Assembly (NCBI GenBank): GCA_002363955.1
Contig: DEXE01000006.1
Location: 444,017 to 478,705 of the forward strand
Direction of reading: 5' to 3'
Source: Methylophaga sp. UBA3192
Lineage (GTDB): Bacteria > Pseudomonadota > Gammaproteobacteria > Nitrosococcales > Methylophagaceae
Length of the DNA stretch: 34,689 bases
Positions 9,139 to 16,898 of this stretch are shown here, one piece after another; within the stretch, counting starts at the first letter, position 1; each line of letters starts with the position of its first letter. The notes under the pieces are model-generated. The model worked only from the letters and a program-made list of their open reading frames with translations, was not told where the DNA came from and did no database searches. Made by a program: the position numbers and the translations under genes.

Positions 9139-10616
9139 CCCAGCAACTCCTTCAACATCTGCAAGGCTTGGCTACGCTCTTTATCCAGTTGCTCTATTTC
9201 AGCAATGATTTTTGCTGGTGAGTCATATTCCATCTGTTCGTAAACCACTTCTTTATAGCGGTTAATGCTTAAATCCCAGTCGTTTTTTTTGATTTCATCG
9301 AAGGGCACCATAAAGCTTTGTTCGGTGCGTTTTCGATCTGCTTCTTTATCACGGTTTTTGAAGCGTTGGATGATATCCGGAATATCATCATTTTTAATCG
9401 GGCTACGCTTATCGTCGAGCGAATAGCCATCGGCCTGCATATCGTAAAACCAGACATTATCAGTGCCGCCATTATTGGTTTTGGTGAAAATCACCACTGC
9501 TGTACTGACACCTGCATAAGGTTTAAATACACCGCTGGGCATGGAAATGATAGCTTCGAGGCGTTGTTTTTCCACCAAAGTTTGCCGTAGTTGTTTATGG
9601 GCATTGGACGAGCCGAATAACACGCCATCAGGAATAATCACCGCACTGCGGCCACCGACTTTGAGCATGCGTAAAATCAGCGCGATAAACAGCAACTCAG
9701 TTTTTTTGGTTTTGACGGTTTTCAGTAGCGAGCTTTCGACACCATCGTAATCTAATGATCCTTTAAACGGTGGATTAGCCAGAATCAGGCTGAATTGTTC
9801 ACGACTACTGGCATTGCTTTCACCTAAGGCATCCAGACCAATGAGATTGGGTTTATCAACGGCATGCAGTTGCAGGTTCATCGCGGCAATACGCAGCATG
9901 GTGCTATCAAACTCGATTCCGGTAAACATACCGCTATTGAAGTGGTCACGGAAGGTTTGATCATGCAGCCAGTCGGGATGGTGCTCGTAAATATATTCAC
10001 CCGACGCCACCAGAAATCCCGCGGTGCCACAGGCTGGATCGCAAATGGTGTCTTCGCGATTGGGTTGCATCATTTCTACCATCATTTTGATGATATGGCG
10101 TGGGGTACGGAATTGCCCATTGGTGCCGGCTGAGGCAATTTTGGAGAGCAGATATTCGTATAAATCGCCTTTGGTATCGCGATCATCCATCTGGATTTTG
10201 TCGATCATCTGCACAACCTGATCCAGCAACTTTGGCGTCGGGATCATAAAAGTCGCGCCTTTCATATACTGGGCGAAGACACCGGCCTGATTACCCACCT
10301 GTTTCATATGCTCGAATACCGTTAGGTTGTCGGCTTCCGGTTGGGGTTGGGTAAACAAGGCAAACATCGATTGGGGATCGCGATCTTTGAAACTATGCCA
10401 GCGAAACAGTTGATGCTGCGGTTGATACAACGGCGCTTTGACTTGCCCGCCGATCATATTGGCTTTTTTCTCTTCCAGATTTTGGGTTTCATCTAACCGG
10501 CGTAAAAACAATAGGTAGGTGAATTGTTCGATAACAGTCAGTGGATTACTGACGCCCCCTGTCCAGAATGTTTCCCATATTTTATCGACTTGGCTTTTCA
10601 GTTCACCGGTGACCAT
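9135..10616 (-). CDS. hsdM: Type I DNA methyltransferase subunit M
   Basis: The N6-adenine methyltransferase subunit, which uses S-adenosylmethionine and protects host sites together with HsdS. I start it at the ATG at 10616 because the protein then begins MVTGELKSQVDKIWETFWTG, the usual start of this subfamily; an upstream TTG would add 22 unrelated residues. At 493 residues it has the N-terminal helical HsdM_N domain (about 1-130), motif I DPACGTAG (193-200) and the catalytic NPPF (281-284), followed by a C-terminal helical tail. It is the first gene of the operon. No strong Shine-Dalgarno sequence is visible before the ATG. Confidence 0.95.
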   Translation of the reverse strand: MVTGELKSQVDKIWETFWTGGVSNPLTVIEQFTYLLFLRRLDETQNLEEKKANMIGGQVKAPLYQPQHQLFRWHSFKDRDPQSMFALFTQPQPEADNLTVFEHMKQVGNQAGVFAQYMKGATFMIPTPKLLDQVVQMIDKIQMDDRDTKGDLYEYLLSKIASAGTNGQFRTPRHIIKMMVEMMQPNREDTICDPACGTAGFLVASGEYIYEHHPDWLHDQTFRDHFNSGMFTGIEFDSTMLRIAAMNLQLHAVDKPNLIGLDALGESNASSREQFSLILANPPFKGSLDYDGVESSLLKTVKTKKTELLFIALILRMLKVGGRSAVIIPDGVLFGSSNAHKQLRQTLVEKQRLEAIISMPSGVFKPYAGVSTAVVIFTKTNNGGTDNVWFYDMQADGYSLDDKRSPIKNDDIPDIIQRFKNRDKEADRKRTEQSFMVPFDEIKKNDWDLSINRYKEVVYEQMEYDSPAKIIAEIEQLDKERSQALQMLKELLG

Positions 10617-10746
10617 TTTATGACTTTTTATAATTGTAAAATTCAGGGGCCTGATTCTCCCCGATTGAACCCCGGCTGACAAGCTTGAGAACTTTCTTCA
10701 TGCCAACCGGTTTTGGCTGAGCGTCAATGCTTGTCTGAGCTTGCGA

Positions 10747-10908
10747 ATGTTAAATAAATATCAACAGGTCGACTCAGATTCTGATCTATTGATTCCGGAT
10801 GATGATGAATGCTTTATACAAATCAACTGTGATCGATTCAAAGCTGTTTCAGAATTTAGCAATCTAAGCGTTTGCGATTGTGATACCTCGACAACATTTT
10901 CAATTTGA
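10747..10908 (+). pseudogene. Possible remnant of an unidentified gene
   Basis: A plus-strand frame is open from 10669 to the TGA at 10908 (79 codons), with an internal ATG at 10747 giving 53 residues. Its composition looks protein-like, with an acidic PDDDECFIQIN segment and a CDCD pair, rather than like random translation. There is no ribosome binding site and no recognised family. I see it as the possible C-terminal stub of a gene whose 5' part was lost when the hsd operon arrived, or as chance. It is the only candidate in the 380-base gap between hsdM and selO. Confidence 0.25.
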
Positions 10909-10999
10909 ATAGAAGATCCTTTTGTTTTATTCAGGATAACCCCGCCCGGAAGATAAGTAATAGGGCAACTGGCTCAGGCAATTTGGCGTAAGCAACTTG

Positions 11000-12712
11000 T
11001 CAGGACGAACAGCTGTAATAGGATAAGCCACCGACCTCAAAGTATTCTGTTGGCTTCAGCCGGTAGTATTTCGCTTCTGCCTCTTTGGATTGTTCGTCGT
11101 ATGGGTTGGTCATGATTTCTTGCAGCTCCCGAAGTAGAGCGTAGTCCCCCGCCATCGCTTGCTGATAAGCGGGTACAACGAACCACTCTCGCCAACTGTA
11201 TTTTGGGTTGACCCGTTTCATTTGGCTTGAAAGCTCCTCACTTGAAGTCGTGTGGTCCTTAAAGATAAGTGCTTTCCATTTATCGAGCCACTCTGACCAG
11301 CGATTATTCATCTCTTTGGGGGCTTTGTTATACGTCGGGTTCTGGTAAAAGCTTTTTTTGAGTGGACCAATATCGTCAGGCACTGTTGAGAGTTCTCGAA
11401 AGAAAATGGTGTAATCCACAGATGTATGCATCATCAGCGATGCAAGCTCGCCAAACAACTCTGCGTTAAAGCTATCGAGTCCAAGCTTCGCTGCCCACAT
11501 TGTTTCCATTTCCATCTGCATTTTCGATGCAAAGCTGCTTTGAATCTCATCCAGTTCTCGCAGAGTGTCCGGATGCGATGTCAGCAACGGCTTTAATGCC
11601 TTACAAAACATGGCAAAGTTGCGTTCCGCAGCAACGGGTTGATTTAAAAATGCGAAGTGTTGCCCTCCCCCCGTCCATGACTGGTAGAGCGGATCAAACA
11701 GTTCGCAGAATCCAAATGGGCCGTAATCAAGTGTGAATCCGCCTGCCGCACAATTGTCGCTATTGAAATTACCCTGACAGTAGCCAACCCGGATCCAATT
11801 CGCAATGAGTGACGTCAGCCGGTTTCGGAACTCGCGCGCCAGCAACAATACTTTTTCAGGAGTGCCCAGATTTGGGTCAATAACATCTGCATACTCACGA
11901 TCGATGAGATATAAAACTATTTTCTCCAGCTCTTCCATCGCTTGTGGGTATGCGTTCTTACGGGCACGACGACCGAAGAGCTCAATTTGGCCTACCCGAA
12001 TAAACGACGGTGCAACCCGTGTTGAGATGGCAACCGGTTCCAATATAACCGTATCAGGGTCCATCGAACGTGAGCCTTGCGAGTACCATGGACGTCTTAC
12101 TTTTTCGGTTTTCGACACATAAAGACTCAGAGACCGTGACGTTGGAACCCCGAGTGCATGCATATGCTCCTGTGCCAGAAACTCTCGAACACTCGACCTT
12201 AATACAGCGCGTCCATCCGCGCCGCGGCAGTAAGGCGTCCGGCCTCCTCCTTTGAGTTGCATTTCCCAGCGTTGACCATTGATAACAGCTTCCAGCACTG
12301 AAATAGCTCGACCATCACCATATCCGTTGCCGGTATTAAACGGACATTGCTGAGTGTATTCAGTGCCGTATATAGATAGTGCATAACCACACGCCCATCC
12401 CACCTTACGCATCGATTCCGGAACGCTTGTAAGGTTTCCAGAGAAAACACGCATAAAGTCAGCCGAATGAGCCATGCTGTCGGCGATGCCTAGTTCACGA
12501 AATAGCGTTTTACTGTGTGCAACGTACTCAGGGTTTTCGAGTGGTGTGGGACTGACAGGGACATAATGGCCAGAGAAAACTTGTCGCGGATAGTGATCGG
12601 TTCCGTTTGATGTCGCATCAGGATCAGCATTCAGCGTATCCATAAACGAGTAGCTGACCAACGTTGCAAAATCGTCAAGGGATGTGGTTTGCTGGGGCAA
12701 TCGATGTATCAT
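11000..12712 (-). CDS. selO: Protein adenylyltransferase SelO (YdiU family)
   Basis: A pseudokinase-fold enzyme that transfers AMP from ATP to Ser/Thr/Tyr of proteins and is linked to redox stress. The start ATG has CAGGAG 6 bases upstream. The 570 residues show the family core: SGNLTSVPESMRKVGWACGYAL, NGYGDGRAISVLE, WEMQLKGGGRTPYCRGADGRAVLRSSVREFL (the inverted ATP-binding region), GVPTSRSLSL and YCQGNFNSDNCAAGGFTLDYGPFGF with the catalytic/metal Asp region. The protein ends in CSS, where eukaryotic SelO carries selenocysteine; here it is an ordinary cysteine codon. It is longer than E. coli YdiU, largely in the second half. It stands alone on the minus strand. Confidence 0.93.
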   Translation of the reverse strand: MIHRLPQQTTSLDDFATLVSYSFMDTLNADPDATSNGTDHYPRQVFSGHYVPVSPTPLENPEYVAHSKTLFRELGIADSMAHSADFMRVFSGNLTSVPESMRKVGWACGYALSIYGTEYTQQCPFNTGNGYGDGRAISVLEAVINGQRWEMQLKGGGRTPYCRGADGRAVLRSSVREFLAQEHMHALGVPTSRSLSLYVSKTEKVRRPWYSQGSRSMDPDTVILEPVAISTRVAPSFIRVGQIELFGRRARKNAYPQAMEELEKIVLYLIDREYADVIDPNLGTPEKVLLLAREFRNRLTSLIANWIRVGYCQGNFNSDNCAAGGFTLDYGPFGFCELFDPLYQSWTGGGQHFAFLNQPVAAERNFAMFCKALKPLLTSHPDTLRELDEIQSSFASKMQMEMETMWAAKLGLDSFNAELFGELASLMMHTSVDYTIFFRELSTVPDDIGPLKKSFYQNPTYNKAPKEMNNRWSEWLDKWKALIFKDHTTSSEELSSQMKRVNPKYSWREWFVVPAYQQAMAGDYALLRELQEIMTNPYDEQSKEAEAKYYRLKPTEYFEVGGLSYYSCSS

Positions 12713-12880
12713 TTTGGCTCCTGATGTCCAGGTAGAAAAGCGGCTTCAACACTATTATTCGGTCGCATCCGTGACTTCCACGATTAGGAACAACTCTTAA
12801 TAAATGAGCCACTATTGCTTGAGTGTATGCATTAATCCGAAGCCTAAATTAAAAGCAAGTTCCGGATGATTGGTTACCTA

Positions 12881-13210
12881 GGGTCTGTTGATCTTTCAGA
12901 GCCACCACTGCTGGAGGCTATTTTTTCGTCCAACAAGGCGGAAATGATGCGATGTAGTTGTTCTACATAAGTCATTTCCAACGCCGTAGGGCGAAAAAAT
13001 AGTCCCAGCCCTTCGGGTTGTGGCTGAAAATCCACCACTCTGCGTTACTCGTCATTTATTTAGAACGACTACAAAAACGTCGGGAGCGTTTTTGAGCGTC
13101 AGCCCCGAAGGGGTGAGATACACGGATGTATCTCACAAACGACATTTCTCGCGCCTTGATTGGTGCATTTTCAGTCACAACAGAGGCGGCTATGAAAGAT
13201 CAACAGACCC
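12881..13210. mobile_element. MITE-like structured element, complete copy
   Basis: A 330-bp gene-free element bounded by perfect 18-bp terminal inverted repeats (GGGTCTGTTGATCTTTCA at 12881-12898, its complement at 13193-13210; one more base pair matches outside). The interior is two large hairpin halves. The left (about 12900-13025) has arms around 12918-12949 and 12971-13003 and an inner ATGTAG/CTACAT stem (12952-12968). The right is closed by 13024-13037 with 13161-13174 (13 of 14 match) and holds an 8-bp stem (13072-13079/13087-13094) and a 10-bp stem (13113-13122/13127-13136). Rightward frames across it are too short to be a transposase. No clear target duplication is visible. A second copy begins at 34657. 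Confidence 0.85.
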
Positions 13211-13234
13211 TGGGGTGAAACATTAAATTTAAAC

Positions 13235-13255
13235 ACAGAATAGGGTTCTGTTTTT
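13235..13255 (+). terminator. Weak terminator-like hairpin
   Basis: A 6-bp stem (ACAGAA 13235-13240 with TTCTGT 13246-13251) and a short T-run lie just right of the repeat element. The stem is short and no gene upstream on this strand needs it, so it may be incidental. Confidence 0.25.
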
Positions 13256-13418
13256 ATGATCGAATTTATAGTTAAACATTTTACGCACATATTTTTTGCA
13301 GTGTATGGTCGTAGTTTTTTTGTAAGGCAATGCTATTTGTTTTATCGATAGCCTTAAAATTTGTTCTCAAAAGTTAACCTGGTATGCGAGAACAACACAA
13401 AATGAGTTGAGATTACAG

Positions 13419-13664
13419 ATGATTCCACTGCCTATTCTGGAACTTGGACGTGTACGACAGGGCTCTGACCGCCGAACTGCGCTTGATGACGCGCGAATAC
13501 TTGCTCAGCAAGCTGAACGTCTGGGCTATAAACGCATTTGGGTAGCGGAGCATCATAATATGCCGGGTGTTAGCACAGCCGCTACCTCCATCGTCATTGC
13601 CCATATTGCCGCTGGTACCAATACCATCCGTGTAGGTGCCGGAGGCATCTTTAAAAGCTTTTGA
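13419..13664 (+). pseudogene. Truncated LLM-class flavin-dependent monooxygenase (N-terminal fragment)
   Basis: The first about 77 residues match the start of bacterial luciferase-like monooxygenases (usually about 330 residues): LPILELGRVRQGSDRRTAL, ARILAQQAERLGYKRIWVAEHHNMPGVSTAAT, and IAAGTNTIRVGAGGI, the typical first strand-helix repeat with the WVAEHH flavin-site motif. Homology stops abruptly after GAGGI at about 13648, followed by FKSF and a stop, and the expected 'MLPNHAPYVIAEQF' continuation is absent in all frames of the next 120 bases. This points to a deletion breakpoint, not a frameshift. The fragment cannot make a TIM barrel. It sits 208 bases right of the mobile-element copy, which may be connected with the loss. 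An upstream TTG at 13407 is an alternative start. Confidence 0.85.
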
Positions 13665-13772
13665 TTTTAAATTGAAGTAAGTTTCAAGCTCCTGCCTCTG
13701 CGAAATGATTTCATAATCGGTTTCGAGGGATGATCAGAATTTGTACAGACAATCTAAGTAGAAATTTTATAC

Positions 13773-14189
13773 TCAAAGATTATTTTTTATTTTATTGCAG
13801 ATAGTTATCAGCTGCTTGACTTCAGTTTCACTCAAACCAGTAGCGCATAAGGCCAGCCTGGCAATGTTCTCTCCTTCAGTTGCAAGCTCTCGACCTTTTT
13901 TGGTTAATGACATTGATTTCGCCTTGTCATTACCCGGAACCGGCTCTCTTTTAAGATATCCGTGTGACTCAAGCTTTTTTAAAACAGGTGACAATGTCGC
14001 TTTACTCAAACCAACAGCTTTGGCGAGATTGGTAGGTGAAGCGCCATCGTCCTGCCACAAAGCCATCATCACTACGAATTGTGGATACGTTAGCTGATGC
14101 GGCTTTAAGAGCTCTGCATAGGCTTTGGTAACCTCTCCGCTTGTTGAATAGAGCGCATAACAAACCTGATCTTTTAGTAATGGTCCCAT
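13773..14189 (-). CDS. MarR-family transcriptional regulator, OhrR-like
   Basis: A winged-helix dimeric repressor. I choose the ATG at 14189 (138 residues), which has AGGA 5 bases upstream; an ATG at 14222 would add 11 residues and place the start inside the dyad operator. The N-terminus LLKDQVCYALYSTSGEVTKAY matches OhrR regulators, including the single reactive cysteine (here C10) that senses organic peroxides in that subfamily. It continues LTYPQFVVMMALW and the recognition helix region PTNLAKAVGLSKATLSPVLKKLESHGYL. No ohr peroxidase gene is adjacent. The divergent neighbour is a small secreted protein, so peroxide sensing is a family-based expectation only. Confidence 0.88.
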   Translation of the reverse strand: MGPLLKDQVCYALYSTSGEVTKAYAELLKPHQLTYPQFVVMMALWQDDGASPTNLAKAVGLSKATLSPVLKKLESHGYLKREPVPGNDKAKSMSLTKKGRELATEGENIARLALCATGLSETEVKQLITICNKIKNNL

Positions 14190-14205
14190 TGGTATCCTGT
14201 ATTTT

Positions 14206-14230
14206 AAACAGGTGCTTGACATACCTGTTT
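14206..14230. promoter_or_regulatory. Dyad operator for the MarR/OhrR-like regulator
   Basis: Perfect 8-bp inverted repeat AAACAGGT (14206-14213) and ACCTGTTT (14223-14230) with a 9-base spacer. It lies between the divergent regulator and the secreted-protein gene and covers the -35 of the rightward promoter, the standard place for a MarR autorepressor. Confidence 0.65.
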
Positions 14231-14244
14231 TGCGAGAATATTGT
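14217..14244 (+). promoter_or_regulatory. Sigma-70 promoter for the small secreted-protein gene
   Basis: TTGACA (14217-14222), 16 bases, then TATTGT (14239-14244), about 42 bases before the ATG at 14287. The -35 is a perfect consensus and lies inside the dyad operator. A further small repeat ACGAA-CAT-TTCGT follows at 14251-14263. Confidence 0.6.
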
Positions 14245-14286
14245 TAGTGTACGAACATTTCGTAATCAAACATTAGGATACCGCAC

Positions 14287-14595
14287 ATGAAAGCTTATTA
14301 TTCAATATTTTTAATGACACTGCCTTTGTTAATGCCAATCCAACTATCAGCGAATGAGATGGCAGCTGACGACAATTATGTACCAAGTTTAATGACAGAT
14401 ACCCCCTATGAAGGCCGTCAGCTGGCCATTAAATTGGTGCGAAAAACTATTGGTACTATTCAAACGGATGCTGGTGCGAAACATCGTGTAAGAGCAAAAT
14501 ACGCAGAAGATCCTGCACTTTTAATGGATGCCGCCGAGCTTGTTGCAATTGAATTTAAAACCATAGCCATTGCTAACGACTACTGGCGTAAATAA
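14287..14595 (+). CDS. Small secreted protein of unknown function
   Basis: Not recognised. It encodes 102 residues with a clear Sec signal peptide (KAYYSIFLMTLPLLMPIQLSA, likely cut near residue 22), leaving an approximately 80-residue periplasmic protein without cysteines. The mature part is helical by composition, with 'EGRQLAIKLVRKTIGTIQ' and 'ALLMDAAELVAIEFKTIAIANDYW'. AGGA lies 8 bases before the ATG. It is divergent from the MarR/OhrR-like gene and its promoter carries the dyad operator, so it is probably the regulator's target. It might belong to a periplasmic stress response, but the sequence does not show this. Confidence 0.7.
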   Translation: MKAYYSIFLMTLPLLMPIQLSANEMAADDNYVPSLMTDTPYEGRQLAIKLVRKTIGTIQTDAGAKHRVRAKYAEDPALLMDAAELVAIEFKTIAIANDYWRK

Positions 14596-14623
14596 TCAAG
14601 TAGCTTGGCTTGGATTATGTCAG

Positions 14624-14649
14624 AGGTTAGGCTGAAGACGGCCTAACCT
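14624..14649. terminator. Hairpin between the secreted-protein gene and the nnrS remnant
   Basis: A 9-bp perfect stem (AGGTTAGGC 14624-14632 with 14641-14649) lies between two convergent units. There is no T-run on either side, so its action as a bidirectional terminator is only plausible. Confidence 0.4.
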
Positions 14650-14658
14650 GGTTTCCCG

Positions 14659-15212
14659 TCAGGTCTGGGCATCGTAATAAATAATGACATACAGAGTGTA
14701 AGCCGTAACCCAAGCAATAACGCTGAAACATAACCAAAAAGAAACTTGCGTTGGTAACAACCAAATTAAATAAACCGACAGCAATAATTAAGACAAATGC
14801 TAAGGAAATTAATCGTTTTGGTTATAAAGCTCTGCCGCTATGGTCCAGTGATACTCTGGAGATCCCGCTCAGGATCATTGTACCCATAGCGCCTGCTGAT
14901 AAAGCAGGCATGGCGATGCTGTGATAGACAAGGTTCTGCCATGCGGTGCCCGCTGTCCTGTGCAGCTCTGAACCGCGGTTAATAAAAAACCGATAATGAT
15001 GGCTGCGACGAATCCAAACAGCATTTCATGGCGATGCCAAAATAAGGAGTTGCCATAGAAATCATGTTCAATATACCGTTTAAGACCAATCCCCAGAGCA
15101 ATATTGCAAGCACACTGAAGCTGGCGCCAAATAAAAATAACGTTCTGAATGGCTGACGAAATAAGAGCAGGATGGCTTGTTCACTCGCTGATAATTCATT
15201 TGGCTGCGTCAT
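14659..15212 (-). pseudogene. nnrS: Decayed nnrS (NO-response membrane protein)
   Basis: NnrS is a 12-helix heme/copper membrane protein of NO metabolism, normally about 400 residues. Three pieces in different frames are recognisable here. The N-terminus from 15212 has FRQPFRTLFLFGASFSVLA and LLWGLVLNGILN. After a frameshift near 15060 comes HRHEMLFGFVAAIIIGFLLTAVQ. A large part of the middle is then missing, and 'MPALSAGAMGTMILSGISR' with DHSGRAL follows before an in-frame stop. A last piece, hydrophobic and ending YYDAQT at 14659, resembles the terminal helix. There are at least two frameshifts, one stop and an internal deletion, so the gene is dead. It follows nirK by 31 bases and was probably the last gene of that operon. 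Confidence 0.85.
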
Positions 15213-15243
15213 GGTTCATCCGGCAATAAGCTTGGGTTAAAAA

Positions 15244-16554
15244 TCACAAAGTGCTTTCAATTTCCTCAAAAATACTGGGATCTTTATCCCCTATCACTTC
15301 AATCACACCCCATGCACCCTTATCAGTTCGCATCAAAGCATGATCAACTAAGACATAATGTCCTGGATAATCCACTTTAAACTCAACAATTGTGGCGCCA
15401 CCTGCCGGAATATTGGTGGTTTGAACATTTTTAAACTGTGCCCCGTTCATTGAGGCTTCCGGGTACACCGTGTCAAAAATCTCACCCACCAGATGAAAAG
15501 ATGAATTCATCGCAACGCCACCATTGCCAATATAGAGCCTGACGGTCTCTCCTGCCTTAACCTGCATATTGTCTATTAACGCACCGGTACGACCGTTGAA
15601 CACCACATATTCTGGTTGTGAATCGAGCATTTTCCGGGCATCAAACACCTGTAAGCCTTTTCGCCCTATAGCACCCGTTGTGTATATTTCACCTTGCATC
15701 AGATAAAACTCTTTATCGACCGGCGGTAACCCGTCTTTGGGTTCTACCAGAATCAAACCATACATACCGTGAGCCATATGGACAGCCATATTAGGCACCG
15801 CGCAGTGATACACAAATAGTCCCGGATTAAGCGTTTTGAACCGGATGGTTTTACTCTCCCCCGGCTCAACAATGGTAGCTTCGCCACCACCACCCGGACC
15901 TGTTACGGCATGGAGGTCGATATTATGCTGATGCAAACTGCTTATATGGTTATGTAAGGTAAGTTCAACCGTATCACCCTCTTTAACCCGAATCATCGGC
16001 CCTGGCACAGTTCCATTGAATGTCCAGTAATTAAAGGTTATTCCCGGTGCTAATTCAGCCAGAACTTCTTTGGTTTCCAGGGTGACTTTCGTTACATTAC
16101 CTTGACCGTTTGCCTCAGAAGCAATTGGCTCAGGCACATTATTGGGATCATGGGCAATGTCCTCAATCCATTCAAACTGACCGATATGCCGAAAAAATGT
16201 CAGCACGTTATTTAATGGCAGACCCGGACCTTTCCCCGGACCATAGGATTCAACATACATCGGGTACTGAAACATATACATTCTGCCAATCGAAACAGAC
16301 AGAAACAGGGCTATACCAACAATAAATATCACCATGGAAATAACAAAAGCACGGGAATGCATCTGATGAATCAGTCGCATAAAGAAAAACAGCGACGCTG
16401 TAGCGGCGATCACAAAACCGTACATCTGTATCAAAGTGGTCTTGAGATAGGTCAGTAAGGAAAAACCACCGAGCGCTAATATCACTATCAGGCTGAGTAC
16501 TGATGCCGTGATCACGGTGATAACCAAAATATTGGAGAGTCGGTGTAAATTCAT
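15244..16554 (-). CDS. nirK: Copper nitrite reductase, AniA-type, with N-terminal membrane anchor
   Basis: Reduces nitrite to NO in the periplasm. I start at the ATG at 16554 (AGGA 6 bases upstream), giving 436 residues; an upstream TTG is unlikely. Residues 1-95 hold three predicted membrane helices (about 8-31, 40-60, 69-95), which an ordinary NirK of about 360 residues lacks; three crossings would put the cupredoxin domains outside. Type 1 copper ligands: H210, C251, H259, M264. Type 2: H215, H250, H405. Catalytic D213 and H354. The SSFHLVGEIFDTVY block and the FNGTVPGP start of the domain match the Neisseria AniA class, not the classical class I enzymes. It is downstream of ccoN and the CcoQ-like gene and upstream of the nnrS remnant. 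Confidence 0.93.
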   Translation of the reverse strand: MNLHRLSNILVITVITASVLSLIVILALGGFSLLTYLKTTLIQMYGFVIAATASLFFFMRLIHQMHSRAFVISMVIFIVGIALFLSVSIGRMYMFQYPMYVESYGPGKGPGLPLNNVLTFFRHIGQFEWIEDIAHDPNNVPEPIASEANGQGNVTKVTLETKEVLAELAPGITFNYWTFNGTVPGPMIRVKEGDTVELTLHNHISSLHQHNIDLHAVTGPGGGGEATIVEPGESKTIRFKTLNPGLFVYHCAVPNMAVHMAHGMYGLILVEPKDGLPPVDKEFYLMQGEIYTTGAIGRKGLQVFDARKMLDSQPEYVVFNGRTGALIDNMQVKAGETVRLYIGNGGVAMNSSFHLVGEIFDTVYPEASMNGAQFKNVQTTNIPAGGATIVEFKVDYPGHYVLVDHALMRTDKGAWGVIEVIGDKDPSIFEEIESTL

Positions 16555-16561
16555 TATGGAT

Positions 16562-16580
16562 CCTATTTTTTTCAAATAGG
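16562..16580 (-). promoter_or_regulatory. Hairpin over the nirK ribosome binding site
   Basis: A perfect 7-bp stem (16562-16568 with 16574-16580, loop of 5) whose 3' arm on the minus strand ends in ATAGG, including most of the AGGAT that serves as the nirK ribosome binding site. It could limit nirK translation when free. It has no T-run after it, so it is not an intrinsic terminator. Confidence 0.4.
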
Positions 16581-16656
16581 CTTGTATTAATTAAAGCCAG
16601 AGATTACTGAATAGGAATATAACAAAAAATAATAAAATAAGCCCTAAAATACGCAT

Positions 16657-16893
16657 TTATAGAAATATGGAAAAGTATGTTTTGGAATCGTTTTCATTGC
16701 TCGTTTCATCCTCTAATAAATCCTCTAAAGGAATATTTGCATAGGACTCATATACCTTTTTGTTATCTGGATGAAATACCCATAAACCAATGAGCAGCAT
16801 GCAACAAACACCAATAAGTGTCGTCACAATAACGAGCCAGTTAGATGTTAAAAAAACCAGCATGAATTTTAGAAACAGCAGAAAAATTTCCAT
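16657..16893 (-). CDS. CcoQ-like small membrane protein
   Basis: Seventy-eight residues: one or two hydrophobic segments (about 4-16 and 20-40), then HPDNKKVYESYANIPLEDLLEDET. The tail resembles CcoQ/FixQ, the assembly and stability subunit of cbb3 oxidases, in which a helix and a short basic patch are followed by 'aa.lPf.eD'. It lies only 5 bases after the ccoN stop, which fits a CcoQ partner for this CcoN. The extra N-terminal hydrophobic stretch and the longer tail differ from typical CcoQ of about 60 residues. The family call rests on the tail motif and the position. Confidence 0.6.
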   Translation of the reverse strand: MEIFLLFLKFMLVFLTSNWLVIVTTLIGVCCMLLIGLWVFHPDNKKVYESYANIPLEDLLEDETSNENDSKTYFSIFL

Positions 16894-16898
16894 AGCAT

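Noticed and set aside
11000..11014. Selenocysteine at the SelO C-terminus
   Set aside because: The codon is an ordinary cysteine codon followed by Ser-Ser and a stop; there is no internal TGA.
13020..13226. Plus-strand 68-codon frame inside the MITE-like element
   Set aside because: It runs through the hairpins and the right terminal repeat, has no ribosome binding site and reads as a by-product of the repeat sequence.
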